Source: Microbulbifer variabilis (GTDB lineage: Bacteria > Pseudomonadota > Gammaproteobacteria > Pseudomonadales > Cellvibrionaceae). From it: DNA of 64,000 bases. Below the pieces are notes generated by a model that ran no database searches, was not told the DNA's origin, and was given only the letters and a program-made list of their open reading frames with translations. This document shows positions 9,162 through 18,382 of the stretch, in pieces; positions within the stretch are counted from its first letter, which is position 1; the number at the start of each line of letters is the position of its first letter. The translations under genes and the position numbers were made by a program. Where the stretch lies: positions 1,533,001 to 1,597,000 of the forward strand of contig NZ_CP092418.1 in assembly GCF_023716485.1 (NCBI RefSeq), in the 5' to 3' direction.

Positions 9162-9507
9162 AGCTGCTTTAAAAGTATAGCAGTTCTTCCTAAGTTTATA
9201 GTTAATAGATGCACTCCTGAGTTACCCAGTTTTTTACTCTCATTTGAGTTGTTTCCAGAGTATAAGGTTTCTCAAGTTTGCGGTGATTGCCGACAGTAGA
9301 GGTTAGATAGGCTATTGATTGTAGATGAATAGATTTAAGGGTTTACAGGTATATTGACTACACCTTGGATATCGGTCTCTTTTTGTTTAAAGAATTTTAA
9401 ATAAAAATCCGTTTGGATGTGTCGACATTAAGTAATCTATTTACTTTTCCTATACTAATTGAATAGTCATCTTAACTTGTGATTTACATCTGTGCAGGAT
9501 TGAAGCT
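9162..9507. other. intergenic region between the acyltransferase paralogues
   Basis: A stretch of 346 bases, AT-rich, with no convincing coding sequence. It holds the repeated promoter-like motif near its end and no obvious terminator hairpin. Confidence 0.5.
9428..9461 (+). promoter_or_regulatory. putative promoter of second acyltransferase
   Basis: TTAAGT at 9428-9433, a 17-base spacer, TATACT at 9451-9456, then AATTG. It shares CTTTTC(C)TATACTAATTG with the element before copy 1. The ATG lies 57 bases after the start of TATACT, against 42 for copy 1. Confidence 0.5.
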
Positions 9508-10791
9508 ATGCAATCAGAGCCATATTCACGAGAGTTAGGTGCGGTCGAGGCCTTGATGGTCGAGTTTGCCAGGGAGTGTCATGGGGGGACTCAAATTGTC
9601 TCCTTTATTAAGGTACTTCAACCATTAAATGTGAAGACTCTGCAAGACGGGCTGGCCTGGGTACACCAATTGCATCCTATGTTGAGAGCAAGGGTTAAAT
9701 TGGGGACGAATTTCAAATGGCAATGTAATGTGGATTTTAGCTCAATACCTTTAGAAATTTATGTGCTTGATCATGGTTTCAATTTTGAGTTGGAGTATAT
9801 GAGGCAGTCTAAAAAAATTATAGATATAGAAAAGTATACTTATATGATTACTCTTTACATTGGTAATAACCAGTGTGTGGAATGGATTTCCATAGTTGCA
9901 AATCATGCGGCTATTGACGGTAGATCAATAATGGTCTTGTTCTTTTATCTAGATTTATATTTGAATAAAGGTGGAAATCTAGAGCTAAAGTCGTTGCCAT
10001 TGTATAAGCCTATAGAGAAATATCTTAAGGAAGCGGGGTACAGTGGTGGTGATCATCTGCTTCTACCAGGTAAGGACTATCTTTCATGGCCGGTTGAACA
10101 AACCGCAGACCTAGCGGGACGTCAAAGTAGAGCAATCCTGCGTACTCTATGTTTCGATGATGTAGAAAAGTTAGCCTTATTAATCAAAGAGAAAAAAGTA
10201 GGTTTTACTGCGCTGTACAGTGCTTTGGCAGTTATTTCATCTCAACAGTTGGCCAATCATCGACCCTGGACAGAGATCGTATTGCCAATGGATGTACGTG
10301 GTTTGTGTAAACCAAAGATAGGTTTAAATGTTATCGGGGCCTTTACCGCGATAACAACTTTGGAAGTTTCGCCGCACAACTCTGGTGTGGGAGTTTTGGA
10401 CTTGGCCATAGAAATACAAAATAATTTGAATGATAGATTTAACCCCAGAGAGTTGAAAGGTTTAATTTTTGAGTCTAGTTGCAGGCTAAAAGATATCATA
10501 CAAGCTGCACATGAATACTCCCATAAAATAGAGTCATTTCCATCGGGTATTTGCGTTTCGAATTTAGGTAGTATGAGAGGGTTGTGTGGTGAACTAAAAC
10601 ATTTTGATATAGCTGCTGGTATGCTTGTTCAAAATCATGGTCACCACCCTATGATGGTGATTGCCTATACTACCAATCAAAATGGGGTGTTTGTTTTTGG
10701 ATACTGTGATCCACTTATTAGTAGAAATAGTGCGAAAGCTATGGCTGATCAGTATATGGAGTTATTGCAAGAGCTTGTTTGTTCCTCATGA
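9508..10791 (+). CDS. PapA5-like acyltransferase (condensation-domain fold), copy 2
   Basis: A 427-residue tandem paralogue of the preceding gene, aligning along its whole length (RELGAVEALMVEF versus RKLGAQEALFVEL; NHAAIDGRS versus SHAAIDGRS; FPSGICVSNLGSM versus FPSGLCVSNVGDV; VFVFGYCDPLIS versus VFVFGYCEPLIS). The catalytic H133-xxx-D137-G is at the same residue number. Divergence is substantial, so the duplication is old or the copies have separate substrates. The role is inferred as acyl transfer in the cytosol, perhaps to a lipid or polyketide alcohol. It has its own promoter-like element, so the two copies may be independently transcribed. Confidence 0.75.
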   Translation: MQSEPYSRELGAVEALMVEFARECHGGTQIVSFIKVLQPLNVKTLQDGLAWVHQLHPMLRARVKLGTNFKWQCNVDFSSIPLEIYVLDHGFNFELEYMRQSKKIIDIEKYTYMITLYIGNNQCVEWISIVANHAAIDGRSIMVLFFYLDLYLNKGGNLELKSLPLYKPIEKYLKEAGYSGGDHLLLPGKDYLSWPVEQTADLAGRQSRAILRTLCFDDVEKLALLIKEKKVGFTALYSALAVISSQQLANHRPWTEIVLPMDVRGLCKPKIGLNVIGAFTAITTLEVSPHNSGVGVLDLAIEIQNNLNDRFNPRELKGLIFESSCRLKDIIQAAHEYSHKIESFPSGICVSNLGSMRGLCGELKHFDIAAGMLVQNHGHHPMMVIAYTTNQNGVFVFGYCDPLISRNSAKAMADQYMELLQELVCSS

Positions 10792-11186
10792 GGTTTGAAC
10801 TGATGAACCCTTGTTTGTTCTATTTTTAAATCAGTATATTGCCGTTCATTCCCCCCCCGTTCTCCTATACTGAATACTGATTGTGTAGTCTTCTATACGA
10901 CAACTTCCACCAATGTAGGGCTCAAATATGTACTTAGAGCCATTCTTTCTCGAGCGGCATTCCCAAGATACTAACTCTAAGAGGATGACTGCCAGGTCGG
11001 ATTTTGGGGGCCAAATTTTACTTTCTAAGCGGGGGAGCATCAAACCTCTGAGCAGCACTAGTGCTGACTTTCTATTGAGTGATGTTGTCCGGCAGGGTGA
11101 GAGATTCTTGTGATGTAGTTCGGTTGCATGAATATTAGTTATGAACTACATCGGCATTTTTGATGAGTTATTAATCCTAATAGATT
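10792..11186. other. intergenic region with a third promoter-like motif and a hairpin
   Basis: A stretch of 395 bases after the second acyltransferase. It contains TCCTATACT at 10863-10871 followed by ATTG..TAGTC.TCT..ACTT, similar to the leader of copy 2, then a weak 61-codon ORF (10928-11113) with no recognisable relatives. A perfect 10-bp inverted repeat follows (11112-11121 / 11143-11152). I cannot support a gene here. Confidence 0.5.
11112..11160 (+). terminator. possible intrinsic terminator
   Basis: Inverted repeat GATGTAGTTC (11112-11121) / GAACTACATC (11143-11152), 21-base loop, followed by GGCATTTTT. The loop is long for a terminator, so this may instead be a regulatory hairpin. 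Confidence 0.4.
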
Positions 11187-11384
11187 GTGATTGCTAGGAA
11201 TTTTTACAGGTTGATCAAAATCATCAAATCATATGTAGCCAAGGCTTTGTGGTCATTTAGGGATTTATTAATTAGTTGGCGGGAAAGAGTTAATTTCATA
11301 GAGTTTTATACAGATGACGGCACAAGGTTGTATCCTTCTGAGGAGATGGGTGATAGTACATTCCACTGGAGAGTAAACTTGTGA
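11187..11384 (+). CDS. small hypothetical ORF (65 aa) overlapping the antiporter start
   Basis: A GTG-initiated ORF whose stop overlaps the GTG start of the Na+/H+ antiporter by four bases, an arrangement that suggests translational coupling. It is basic at the N-terminus (FYRLIKIIKSYVAKALW) with a more acidic end (EFYTDDGTRLYPSEEMG). It has no clear ribosome site of its own and no recognised family. It could be a leader peptide or chance. Confidence 0.3.
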   Translation: MIARNFYRLIKIIKSYVAKALWSFRDLLISWRERVNFIEFYTDDGTRLYPSEEMGDSTFHWRVNL

Positions 11385-12625
11385 ATGATGTGGTTGTCAT
11401 TGTAGGGCAAGGGCTCTATTTGGCTGTGGCAGCAATTATTGGTTTGGGTATTTCCCGGATATTAAGAATTGATAATACACTAGGCTGCTTATTGGCTGGT
11501 GTTCTAGCTGCTTTTTTGTTACCGGTAATCGATTATGATACAGGGTTGAGGGCAACCAGCTTAAGGGAATTGGTTTTTTTTGTCATTTTGCCCGTTCTAA
11601 TTTTTGAGTCTGCCTGGCAGCTTGAGCCAAGGATTTTAAAGCGCTGGATTGGTCCGATTCTATTATTTTCGACTTTAGGGTTAGTCATTTGTGCCTTCCT
11701 GATTGCAGCAATTACCTATTATGGAATTGGCCATCCTGCGGGATTTCCCTGGATAGCGGCATTGTTGACTGGAGCTATTCTGGCGGCTACCGATCCCGTA
11801 GCGGTAGTGAATAAGTTGCGACAAGAAAAAACTGGGGAAGATTTACTTTCTCTTGTTGAAGGGGAAAGCTTATTTAATGATGCCGCAGCGGTAGTCCTTT
11901 ATTCTCTGGTCCTAGGGCTGGCCACTTACTCAATTGTACAGGGGGCAGGTGTAAGCGCTGAGGCTCCATCGCTGAGTGTTAGTTCAGTAACGCTGTATTT
12001 CTGCATGATATTCTTTGGTGGCGTTGCCGTAGGTTTGATCTTGGGGTTGCTGACAACACTGGTTATTTTGTTTTTACGAACACCAAGTGCAGCATTAATG
12101 ACTCTAGTGATCGTGGCTTTTGGTAGCTTTTACCTTGCAGAAAGCATTTTGCATGTATCTGGCATTATTTCTGTTATGACCTGTGCCATAGTGGCTAGAG
12201 CCTGCTTGCGAAAACAAAGGAAAACCTATCTGGTAGATGCAGAAACCACTTGGGAGTGGTTGGGGCTTCTCTTTACTTCAATTATTTTTGTGATCATGGG
12301 GTTGGTCATTACTTTCGAAATGTTTACCCATCAATGGTTGGCGATGTTAATTGCCACGGCCGCAGCACTGGGCGCTCGGGCCCTGTCGGTGGTGCTGGTA
12401 GCACCATTAACGCGCTTCGTAGGTCCGCCAATTCCAAAGTCTTGGCGACTACTGATGAGTTGGGGGGGATTGCGTGGAGTGATTGCTGTAGCCCTGGTAC
12501 TTTCTCTTCCCGTTGAATTGCCCTACTGGTGGACTATCCAATCTATGGTTTTTGGTGTAGTACTTTTTTCCTTGCTAGTACAAGGCACTACCAGCGGGCG
12601 TTTAATAAGAAAGCTGGATATCTAG
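11381..12625 (+). CDS. CPA1-type Na+/H+ antiporter
   Basis: A 414-residue inner-membrane protein with about 11-12 hydrophobic helices. The ion-binding region is GAILAATDPVAVV (the A-T-D-P motif of CPA1/NhaP exchangers). It is followed by LLSLVEGESLFNDAAAVVLY (the EGESLFNDG-like block) and, near the end, SWGGLRGVIAVALVLSLP. The likely role is Na+ extrusion in exchange for H+, fitting a salt-adapted organism. The GTG at 11381 has TGGAGAG eight bases upstream. There is no C-terminal regulatory domain, so it is a short family member. Confidence 0.9.
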   Translation: MNDVVVIVGQGLYLAVAAIIGLGISRILRIDNTLGCLLAGVLAAFLLPVIDYDTGLRATSLRELVFFVILPVLIFESAWQLEPRILKRWIGPILLFSTLGLVICAFLIAAITYYGIGHPAGFPWIAALLTGAILAATDPVAVVNKLRQEKTGEDLLSLVEGESLFNDAAAVVLYSLVLGLATYSIVQGAGVSAEAPSLSVSSVTLYFCMIFFGGVAVGLILGLLTTLVILFLRTPSAALMTLVIVAFGSFYLAESILHVSGIISVMTCAIVARACLRKQRKTYLVDAETTWEWLGLLFTSIIFVIMGLVITFEMFTHQWLAMLIATAAALGARALSVVLVAPLTRFVGPPIPKSWRLLMSWGGLRGVIAVALVLSLPVELPYWWTIQSMVFGVVLFSLLVQGTTSGRLIRKLDI

Positions 12626-12778
12626 AGCTTAACTACTGGATGTTTTCTGTTTGATTATCGGACAGGAGTAATCTGGGAAAAAAGTTTGAGAGATATTGAT
12701 GATATTTCTGCTTAATTGTGTCGTGATTTGAGGTTTATTATTTGCTGTTGTGCTTTTCTATTTATGTTATGGCGGCTT

Positions 12779-13690
12779 TTAGTAAGAGTCTGCTTCAGGC
12801 AGGGATGATTTGAATGAGATAAACTGGTCGGCTGTAGTTTTCGGAGATTCAAGCATTGGTAAATGCCCAATGTCTTTGATCAGCTGTAGTTGGGAGTTAA
12901 TAATTTCTCTTGATAGGATTGTGCCTGCGCTAGGATGAAGTATCCTATCCTTATCGCCCCAGGTAATTAAAGTAGGCTTGGAAAAGCCCTTTAATCTTCC
13001 CTCTAGTGGAGATGAAAATTTGATACTTCCATCTTTTATCTGATGAATGTCTTTAAATATCTTTTGGTACAGTGAAAAGTTATTTTCAGCTATTTTTGAT
13101 AGCTCTGATATTGCAAAGCCTGGTATAAAAGGTCTTTTGTGGAAAACATTATCTAATAGCGATTCATACTCCTCTCTGTTCTTGGACAGAATAACAGGTA
13201 ATTCATCGCGTAAAATTTGCTCAAACATTGGACTGCTGGGTGAACTTTCCACTCCAAGAGGGTTTAAAAGCCATAAGCTATTTATCTTTTCTGGAAACTC
13301 TACAGCATAGTTTCCAGCTATGTATCCACCCATTGAATTGCCCGCAAGGTGAAAGTGCTCTAAACCCATTGCATTCACAAAGCTGTTCAGGCGTTGAGTT
13401 TGGGGTAGGACATCATAGTTTAAATCTGGATCTTTAAAGCTCTCTCCAAATCCAGGTAAATCGGGAGCAATGATCTGAAAGTGTGGGGTTAAATATCTGG
13501 CTAAGCGAACCCAGTTATCTTTGTCAGCCCCGAAACCATGTAAGAGAACGAGCGGTGTACCTGACCCACCCTGCAAGTAACTAATTTCCCCCTCTTCAAT
13601 TTCAATTTTTTTGAGCTTTAGGCCCGATATTTTTCTTTCAGCAAAAGTTCCAAGCGTGAAAAGTGTATGGGTAATGGAAGTTAAATTCAT
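12779..13690 (-). CDS. alpha/beta hydrolase (lipase/esterase-like)
   Basis: A 303-residue alpha/beta hydrolase. It has HGFGADKDNW (oxyanion region), DLPGFGES, the nucleophile elbow GNSMGG, the acid Asp in WGDKDRILHP, and the catalytic His in IGHLPMLESP. This is a full serine-hydrolase triad. The layout resembles bacterial monoacylglycerol-lipase-like or meta-cleavage-product hydrolase-like enzymes; the substrate is not determined. The N-terminal 30 residues (LTSITHTLFTLGTFAERKISG) are moderately hydrophobic and could be a membrane-associating extension. Confidence 0.82.
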   Translation of the reverse strand: MNLTSITHTLFTLGTFAERKISGLKLKKIEIEEGEISYLQGGSGTPLVLLHGFGADKDNWVRLARYLTPHFQIIAPDLPGFGESFKDPDLNYDVLPQTQRLNSFVNAMGLEHFHLAGNSMGGYIAGNYAVEFPEKINSLWLLNPLGVESSPSSPMFEQILRDELPVILSKNREEYESLLDNVFHKRPFIPGFAISELSKIAENNFSLYQKIFKDIHQIKDGSIKFSSPLEGRLKGFSKPTLITWGDKDRILHPSAGTILSREIINSQLQLIKDIGHLPMLESPKTTADQFISFKSSLPEADSY

Positions 13691-14062
13691 TGTATTGGTT
13701 GTAGTGGTTATAATTGCTTAACTGAAAAATCGATGTTGCTCAGTAGGATATTGATCATTCATTGACCAGCCCATTTGATTGATATCCACATTGGTTAGAA
13801 ATTTTGAGTCAACGATTTAGTTGTTTGAAGTTTGTATAATCCTTCAATACTAACAGGGCTGTAAAGGCTATCAAATTGGAATGTATGATATGGACCTATT
13901 TTGGCACATAATACTTCCTCAAGAGAAGATGTTGAATTTCTGCTAACTTGCAGAGAAAGGATGCCGGGTTCACTAGATATGTTATGAGCATATTGCTAGG
14001 TTGCCAATGCCAGCCAGTGTTGTTTTTCGTGTCTAAAGCATTTAATTGCCAATCACTATTTT
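13691..14062. other. intergenic region, no gene seen
   Basis: A stretch of 372 AT-rich bases between two minus-strand genes. Short ORFs on both strands have no family features. It presumably holds the promoter of the alpha/beta hydrolase gene. Confidence 0.4.
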
Positions 14063-14680
14063 TTAGATCAACATAATTGGATTGTCTAATGCTATCCATA
14101 ACGCCACTAAGAGCAAGCTCAAAGAAAATAGCATTCCCTGTACTCTTTGGCTTCTATCATTAGTAGCGAATTTTGCGAGTGCACTTCCGAATACAATCCA
14201 GCAGAGGTGTGTTGATAGATTAAGGATAGTCATTAGTGCGATTAGTAATAGGATGGTTGTGGTGGGTTCGTGCTGAAGGTTGGGCGCAAAGATAGAAAAC
14301 ATGGTAAATGTTATAATCCAGCCTTTAACGTTTAGAATTTGAATCAACATTCCATTCCATATTGAAATCTTCGGCGCTTCACCCTGGCTCAGTGGTGACT
14401 TAGGTTTGGCGAAATGATAAGCGAGATAGATTAAATAGATAACACCGCCAGCCTGAAGTACTCTTAAGGCAACAGGGTAGTTGGTTAACCAAGTCATTAA
14501 GCCAAAGCCAACTAAGAACCCTTTCACAATAAAAATAAAATCTATTCCGGCCATTAGTGGCAATGACCTGCGGATACCCAAGCTTGCACCGGCTGCAGCG
14601 AAGGTGATATTGGCAGGACCAGGGCTAAAGATGAGCGGAAACATAGCAGCCATCCACGCGAGAACAAATTTCATACTCAT
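14063..14680 (-). CDS. LysE family translocator
   Basis: A 205-residue membrane protein with six hydrophobic stretches and the LysE signature FPLIFSPGPANITFAAAGASLG near the N-terminus, plus LIQILNVKGWIITFTM before TM4 (the usual NPK is NVK here). It is an amino acid or metabolite exporter of unknown substrate. Start at 14680, with AGGT eight bases upstream. The AraC regulator gene directly upstream on the same strand (118-base gap) probably controls it. Confidence 0.85.
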   Translation of the reverse strand: MSMKFVLAWMAAMFPLIFSPGPANITFAAAGASLGIRRSLPLMAGIDFIFIVKGFLVGFGLMTWLTNYPVALRVLQAGGVIYLIYLAYHFAKPKSPLSQGEAPKISIWNGMLIQILNVKGWIITFTMFSIFAPNLQHEPTTTILLLIALMTILNLSTHLCWIVFGSALAKFATNDRSQRVQGMLFSLSLLLVALWIALDNPIMLI

Positions 14681-14798
14681 AAGACGTACCTATGCCAAAC
14701 ATTCAGAAGTTACCAGTTGAGGGTTGTGGAAACAGCTTTACTGGCGGTGAGGGATGAGTCTATAGAGAGAAGCTATTACTATCTTGTATAAAATTGCG

Positions 14799-15617
14799 CT
14801 ACATCGATTTTAGATAACGCCCAGGAGTAATACCAAAAGTCTTTTTGAAGTTTCTACTCATATGGCTTTGATCAAAGAAACCACACTCGGATGCTACTGT
14901 GGCAGCATTTAGTCCTTGTTGTAGCAAAAGGCGGGCCTGATGAATTTTGTAAAGGACCAAAAATTGATGGGGAGCTATACCATAGTGCTTGCTAAAGCAG
15001 CGGATTAATTGGTATTGGCTCATTTCCGTGAGCTGACATAGTTGCTCAAGCGTTACGTTGTATTGCCAGTGATCACACAAATAGTTGCGGATTTTTATTG
15101 CGGCTGAGATATCTTTTGTATTTCGAGGGCTGAGGTTCTGGTCGCCATGATTGGCGAATAGCTTGGTAAGCGCCAACGTTAAAAGGCTATCTACGGCAAG
15201 CGGTAAGTGAGTACCATTCAGGCTACAGTGAAGTTGAAAGAGTAGCTTGAAAAGCTCAGGATCATGAATAATAGGGCCCTTAAGGAAAGGCATCGGGGTT
15301 TTACCAGGGCTACTATGTTGCCGCAATATTTGTGTAACCAGCTTTGTATCAAAATAAAACATCCGGTAATGCCAGCCTTGCTCGCTACCGCTGTAACCTG
15401 TATGTATTTCACCGGGGTTAATGGCGACAATGTTCCCCTGGGGGATGATATTACTTTGCCCGCGATAATCTAATTTCTCCGCGCCTGCCTGGATAATGCC
15501 AATGGCTAATTCATCGTGCCAATGTTTATTAAAGGCAAAACTGCGAAAGTGTGCATGAAATAGTTCTATGCCACTGTGTTTTGGGCTACGCCAAATCGCC
15601 GAAAATTCCTTTTGCAT
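14799..15617 (-). CDS. AraC family transcriptional regulator
   Basis: A 272-residue regulator. The N-terminal AraC-type cupin sensing domain (about 20-150) has HWHDELAIGIIQAG and NPGEIHTG. The C-terminal double helix-turn-helix domain (about 170-270) has VTLEQLCQLTEMSQYQLIRCFSKHYGIAPHQFL and the signature CGFFDQSHMSRNFKKTFGITPGRY. It lies just upstream of, and on the same strand as, a LysE exporter gene, the usual pairing in which the regulator senses the exported metabolite. The effector is unknown. Confidence 0.9.
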   Translation of the reverse strand: MQKEFSAIWRSPKHSGIELFHAHFRSFAFNKHWHDELAIGIIQAGAEKLDYRGQSNIIPQGNIVAINPGEIHTGYSGSEQGWHYRMFYFDTKLVTQILRQHSSPGKTPMPFLKGPIIHDPELFKLLFQLHCSLNGTHLPLAVDSLLTLALTKLFANHGDQNLSPRNTKDISAAIKIRNYLCDHWQYNVTLEQLCQLTEMSQYQLIRCFSKHYGIAPHQFLVLYKIHQARLLLQQGLNAATVASECGFFDQSHMSRNFKKTFGITPGRYLKSM

Positions 15618-15741
15618 CTATAGGTCTAATTCATCAGATCTTATTTATCAATACAGCTGTTTCAGCTGCGAGCATTACAAGATACAAAAAGAGGAAGAGC
15701 TGGGCAAAAAATCTATTAGTAGAGGGGAAAGCGGGAGGTAA

Positions 15742-15763
15742 GGCCGTGGAGTTATCCACGGCC
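15742..15763 (-). terminator. terminator-like hairpin after tdh
   Basis: Perfect 9-bp inverted repeat GGCCGTGGA (15742-15750) / TCCACGGCC (15755-15763) with a four-base loop, just beyond the tdh stop. No U-run follows, so termination efficiency is uncertain. Confidence 0.6.
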
Positions 15764-15774
15764 AAGAGCAATAG

Positions 15775-16800
15775 TTATTGCCAGTTGAGGATCACTTTGC
15801 CGGACTCACCAGAGCCCATGGTGTCGAAGCCTTTCTGGAAATCGTCGATTGGGAACTGGTGGGTAATAATCGGGGTCAGGTCCAGACCGGATTGAATCAG
15901 GCTGGCCATCTTGTACCAGGTTTCGAACATTTCGCGGCCGTAGATCCCTTTTATGATCAAACCTTTGAAGATGACCTGGCTCCAGTCAATAGCCATTTCG
16001 CCGGCGGGAATACCGAGCATGGCGATCTTGCCACCGTGGTTCATTGCCTCGAGCATATCGCGGAAGGCAACGGGAACCCCGGACATTTCCAAGCCCACAT
16101 CGAAGCCTTCGCTCATGCCCAATTCTGTCATCACATCTTTAAGGTTTTCCTTGGAGACATTCACGGCACGGGTGGCCCCCATCTTACGGGCCAGATCCAG
16201 GCGATATTCGTTGATATCAGTGATGACCACATGGCGTGCGCCAACATGTTTTGCGACTGCTGCGGCCATAATGCCGATAGGACCGGCGCCGGTGATCAAT
16301 ACATCTTCGCCCACCAGATCGAAAGAGAGGGCGGTGTGTACGGCGTTACCGAGGGGGTCAAAAATGGAGGCCAGCTCATCGGAGATGTTGTCTGGAATTT
16401 TAAAAGCGTTTAATGCCGGAATAACCAGGTATTCGGCAAAAGCGCCCTGGCGGTCTACACCAACACCGTAAGTGTTGCGGCAAAGGTGGCGGCGGCCTGC
16501 GCGGCAGTTGCGACAGTGGCCACAAGTGATATGCCCTTCGCCGGAAACGCGGTCGCCCACTTCAAAACCGGCGACTTCCTCGCCTATACCGACTACTTCA
16601 CCCACATATTCGTGTCCCACTACCATGGGTACCGGGATGGTTTTTTGCGACCACTCATCCCAGTTATAAATATGCATGTCGGTGCCGCAGATAGCGGTTT
16701 TGTGGATTTTGATCAGTAGATCGTTGTGGCCTGGCTCTGGGATTTCCACATCGGTAAGCCAAATACCCACTTCGGACTTCAGTTTAGAAAGTGCTTTCAT
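15775..16800 (-). CDS. tdh: L-threonine 3-dehydrogenase
   Basis: A 341-residue zinc-dependent alcohol dehydrogenase family enzyme, exactly the usual Tdh length. It oxidises L-threonine to 2-amino-3-ketobutyrate with NAD+. Catalytic zinc ligands are C38, H63 and E64 ([23 protein letters not shown]). The structural zinc cysteines are C93, C96, C99 and C107. The Rossmann segment is [18 protein letters not shown]. The start at 16800 (MKALSKLK) is chosen over an in-frame start at 16836 because it matches the family N-terminus. It is downstream of kbl in the same orientation, the standard two-step threonine-to-glycine pathway. Confidence 0.97.
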   Translation of the reverse strand: MKALSKLKSEVGIWLTDVEIPEPGHNDLLIKIHKTAICGTDMHIYNWDEWSQKTIPVPMVVGHEYVGEVVGIGEEVAGFEVGDRVSGEGHITCGHCRNCRAGRRHLCRNTYGVGVDRQGAFAEYLVIPALNAFKIPDNISDELASIFDPLGNAVHTALSFDLVGEDVLITGAGPIGIMAAAVAKHVGARHVVITDINEYRLDLARKMGATRAVNVSKENLKDVMTELGMSEGFDVGLEMSGVPVAFRDMLEAMNHGGKIAMLGIPAGEMAIDWSQVIFKGLIIKGIYGREMFETWYKMASLIQSGLDLTPIITHQFPIDDFQKGFDTMGSGESGKVILNWQ

Positions 16801-16886
16801 TGTCATTAAAACTACAAAAAAAAGGCGCGGCACCATCTGGCAACGGGATTGATCCGTTGTTAGACGGCGTCGCGATTATTTGGGAA

Positions 16887-18086
16887 TTAAATAATTTTCA
16901 GCTCGCGGCCCACTTCAATGAAGGCATCAATGCACTGGTCTAACTGCTCGCGGGTGTGTGCCGCAGACATCTGGGTGCGAATACGGGCTTGGCCTTTAGG
17001 AACTACCGGATAGAAGAAGCCCACTACATAGATACCGTGCTCCAGCATCTTGTCTGCCATTTTCTGAGCCAGGGCGGCATCGCCGATCATGACCGGAATA
17101 ATTGGATGGTCGGCACCTGCCAGGGTGAAGCCGGCTTCGGACATACGCTTGCGGAAATACGCAGAGTTTTCGCGTAACTGCTCCCGCAGTTCGCCACCTT
17201 CCATTAGCATATCGAGCACTTTCAGGGAGGCAGTGACAATAGCCGGGGCTACTGAGTTGGAGAACAGGTAGGGGCGAGAGCGCTGGCGCAGCAGATCGAT
17301 AATTTCCTTGCGGCCAGAGGTGAAACCGCCGGAAGCACCGCCCAGGGCCTTGCCCAGAGTGCCAGTAATAATATCAATACGATTGATGACATCACAGTAT
17401 TCGTGGGTGCCGCGGCCGTGTTCACCGAGGAAGCCTACCGCGTGGGAGTCGTCGACCATCACCAGGGCATTGTAGCGGTCAGCCAGATCGCAAATCGCTT
17501 TTAGGTCGGCGATCACACCATCCATGGAGAAGACACCATCGGTGGCGATCAGCTTGGTTTTGGCGCCTTCGGCGTCAGCTGCCTGTAGTTGTTTCTCTAA
17601 CTCCGCCATATTGTTGTTGGCGTAGCGGTAGCGCTTGGCCTTACACAGGCGCACGCCGTCAATAATTGAAGCGTGGTTCAGGGCATCGGAGATTATTGCA
17701 TCCTCTGGACCCAGCAGGGTTTCGAACAGGCCACCATTGGCATCAAAACAGGAGGTGTAGAGGATGGTGTCTTCGGTGTGTAGGAATTCCGACAGGCGCG
17801 ATTCCAGTGCCTTGTGGATGTCCTGGGTACCACAGATAAAGCGCACTGAGGCCATACCGAAACCGTATTGGTCCAGGCCTTCTTTGGCGGCTTTGATCAG
17901 GTCCGGGTGATCGGCCAGGCCCAGGTAGTTATTGGCACAGAAGTTCAGTACCTGGGTGTCGTTGTTCACCTGTATCTCGGCGGCCTGCTGGGAGGTAATG
18001 ATCCGCTCCCGCTTATAGAGGCCGTCGGCTTCGATTTGTTTTAGCTCGTTGCGCAGGTGCTCAAAGAATTGTTCTGGCTTGGACAT
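16887..18086 (-). CDS. kbl: 2-amino-3-ketobutyrate CoA ligase (glycine C-acetyltransferase)
   Basis: A 399-residue PLP enzyme of the alpha-oxoamine synthase family, one residue from the usual 398. It converts 2-amino-3-ketobutyrate plus CoA to glycine plus acetyl-CoA, taking the unstable product of Tdh. The PLP lysine is K246 in [33 protein letters not shown] is the cofactor Asp/His block. Its start has GGAGCT upstream. An 86-base gap to tdh, including a small hairpin near 16841-16859, suggests one operon. The upstream 71-aa ORF and structured leader are likely part of the same transcript. Confidence 0.97.
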   Translation of the reverse strand: MSKPEQFFEHLRNELKQIEADGLYKRERIITSQQAAEIQVNNDTQVLNFCANNYLGLADHPDLIKAAKEGLDQYGFGMASVRFICGTQDIHKALESRLSEFLHTEDTILYTSCFDANGGLFETLLGPEDAIISDALNHASIIDGVRLCKAKRYRYANNNMAELEKQLQAADAEGAKTKLIATDGVFSMDGVIADLKAICDLADRYNALVMVDDSHAVGFLGEHGRGTHEYCDVINRIDIITGTLGKALGGASGGFTSGRKEIIDLLRQRSRPYLFSNSVAPAIVTASLKVLDMLMEGGELREQLRENSAYFRKRMSEAGFTLAGADHPIIPVMIGDAALAQKMADKMLEHGIYVVGFFYPVVPKGQARIRTQMSAAHTREQLDQCIDAFIEVGRELKII

Positions 18087-18166
18087 GATATTGTTTTTAG
18101 CTCCTGTCGGGTGCTCGTGGCACTAGGTATCTGGCGCGAATCAAAATGGCGCCACTGGATTCTCGT

Positions 18167-18382
18167 TTATCCCGCCAGCTCGCAGGCCTTGTGGGCAGTG
18201 ATTGGCTGCTCACTGGCACGGCAGCTGGTGGCGAATTTTAAAGCTTCTTCCGCGGTGTCGAACAGTAGTTGCCACAACAATTGCCGATCGGCCCGTCTCA
18301 CGGCTCTCACCGCGGTGCGGCTGCGTTGGTTGGCAATTTGAATTTCTATAATGTCTTTACTGGATAACGGTGATTCGGACAT
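18167..18382 (-). CDS. conserved-looking hypothetical protein (71 aa), first gene of kbl-tdh operon
   Basis: A 71-residue soluble protein, basic in the middle (NQRSRTAVRAVRRADRQ) and helical throughout, with no recognised domain. The ATG at 18382 is chosen over an open extension upstream because a strong GGAGG site lies directly before it and the upstream part coincides with a structured leader. It ends 80 bases before kbl. It may be a small regulator or a coupling ORF for the operon. Unrecognised; no function is claimed. Confidence 0.6.
   Translation of the reverse strand: MSESPLSSKDIIEIQIANQRSRTAVRAVRRADRQLLWQLLFDTAEEALKFATSCRASEQPITAHKACELAG

Noticed and set aside
13896..14099. Minus-strand 67-codon ORF overlapping the LysE gene end
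   Set aside because: No ribosome site or features, and it overlaps a real gene.
15778..16413. Long plus-strand ORF opposite tdh
   Set aside because: It is an antisense shadow of the well-supported tdh gene; no motifs.
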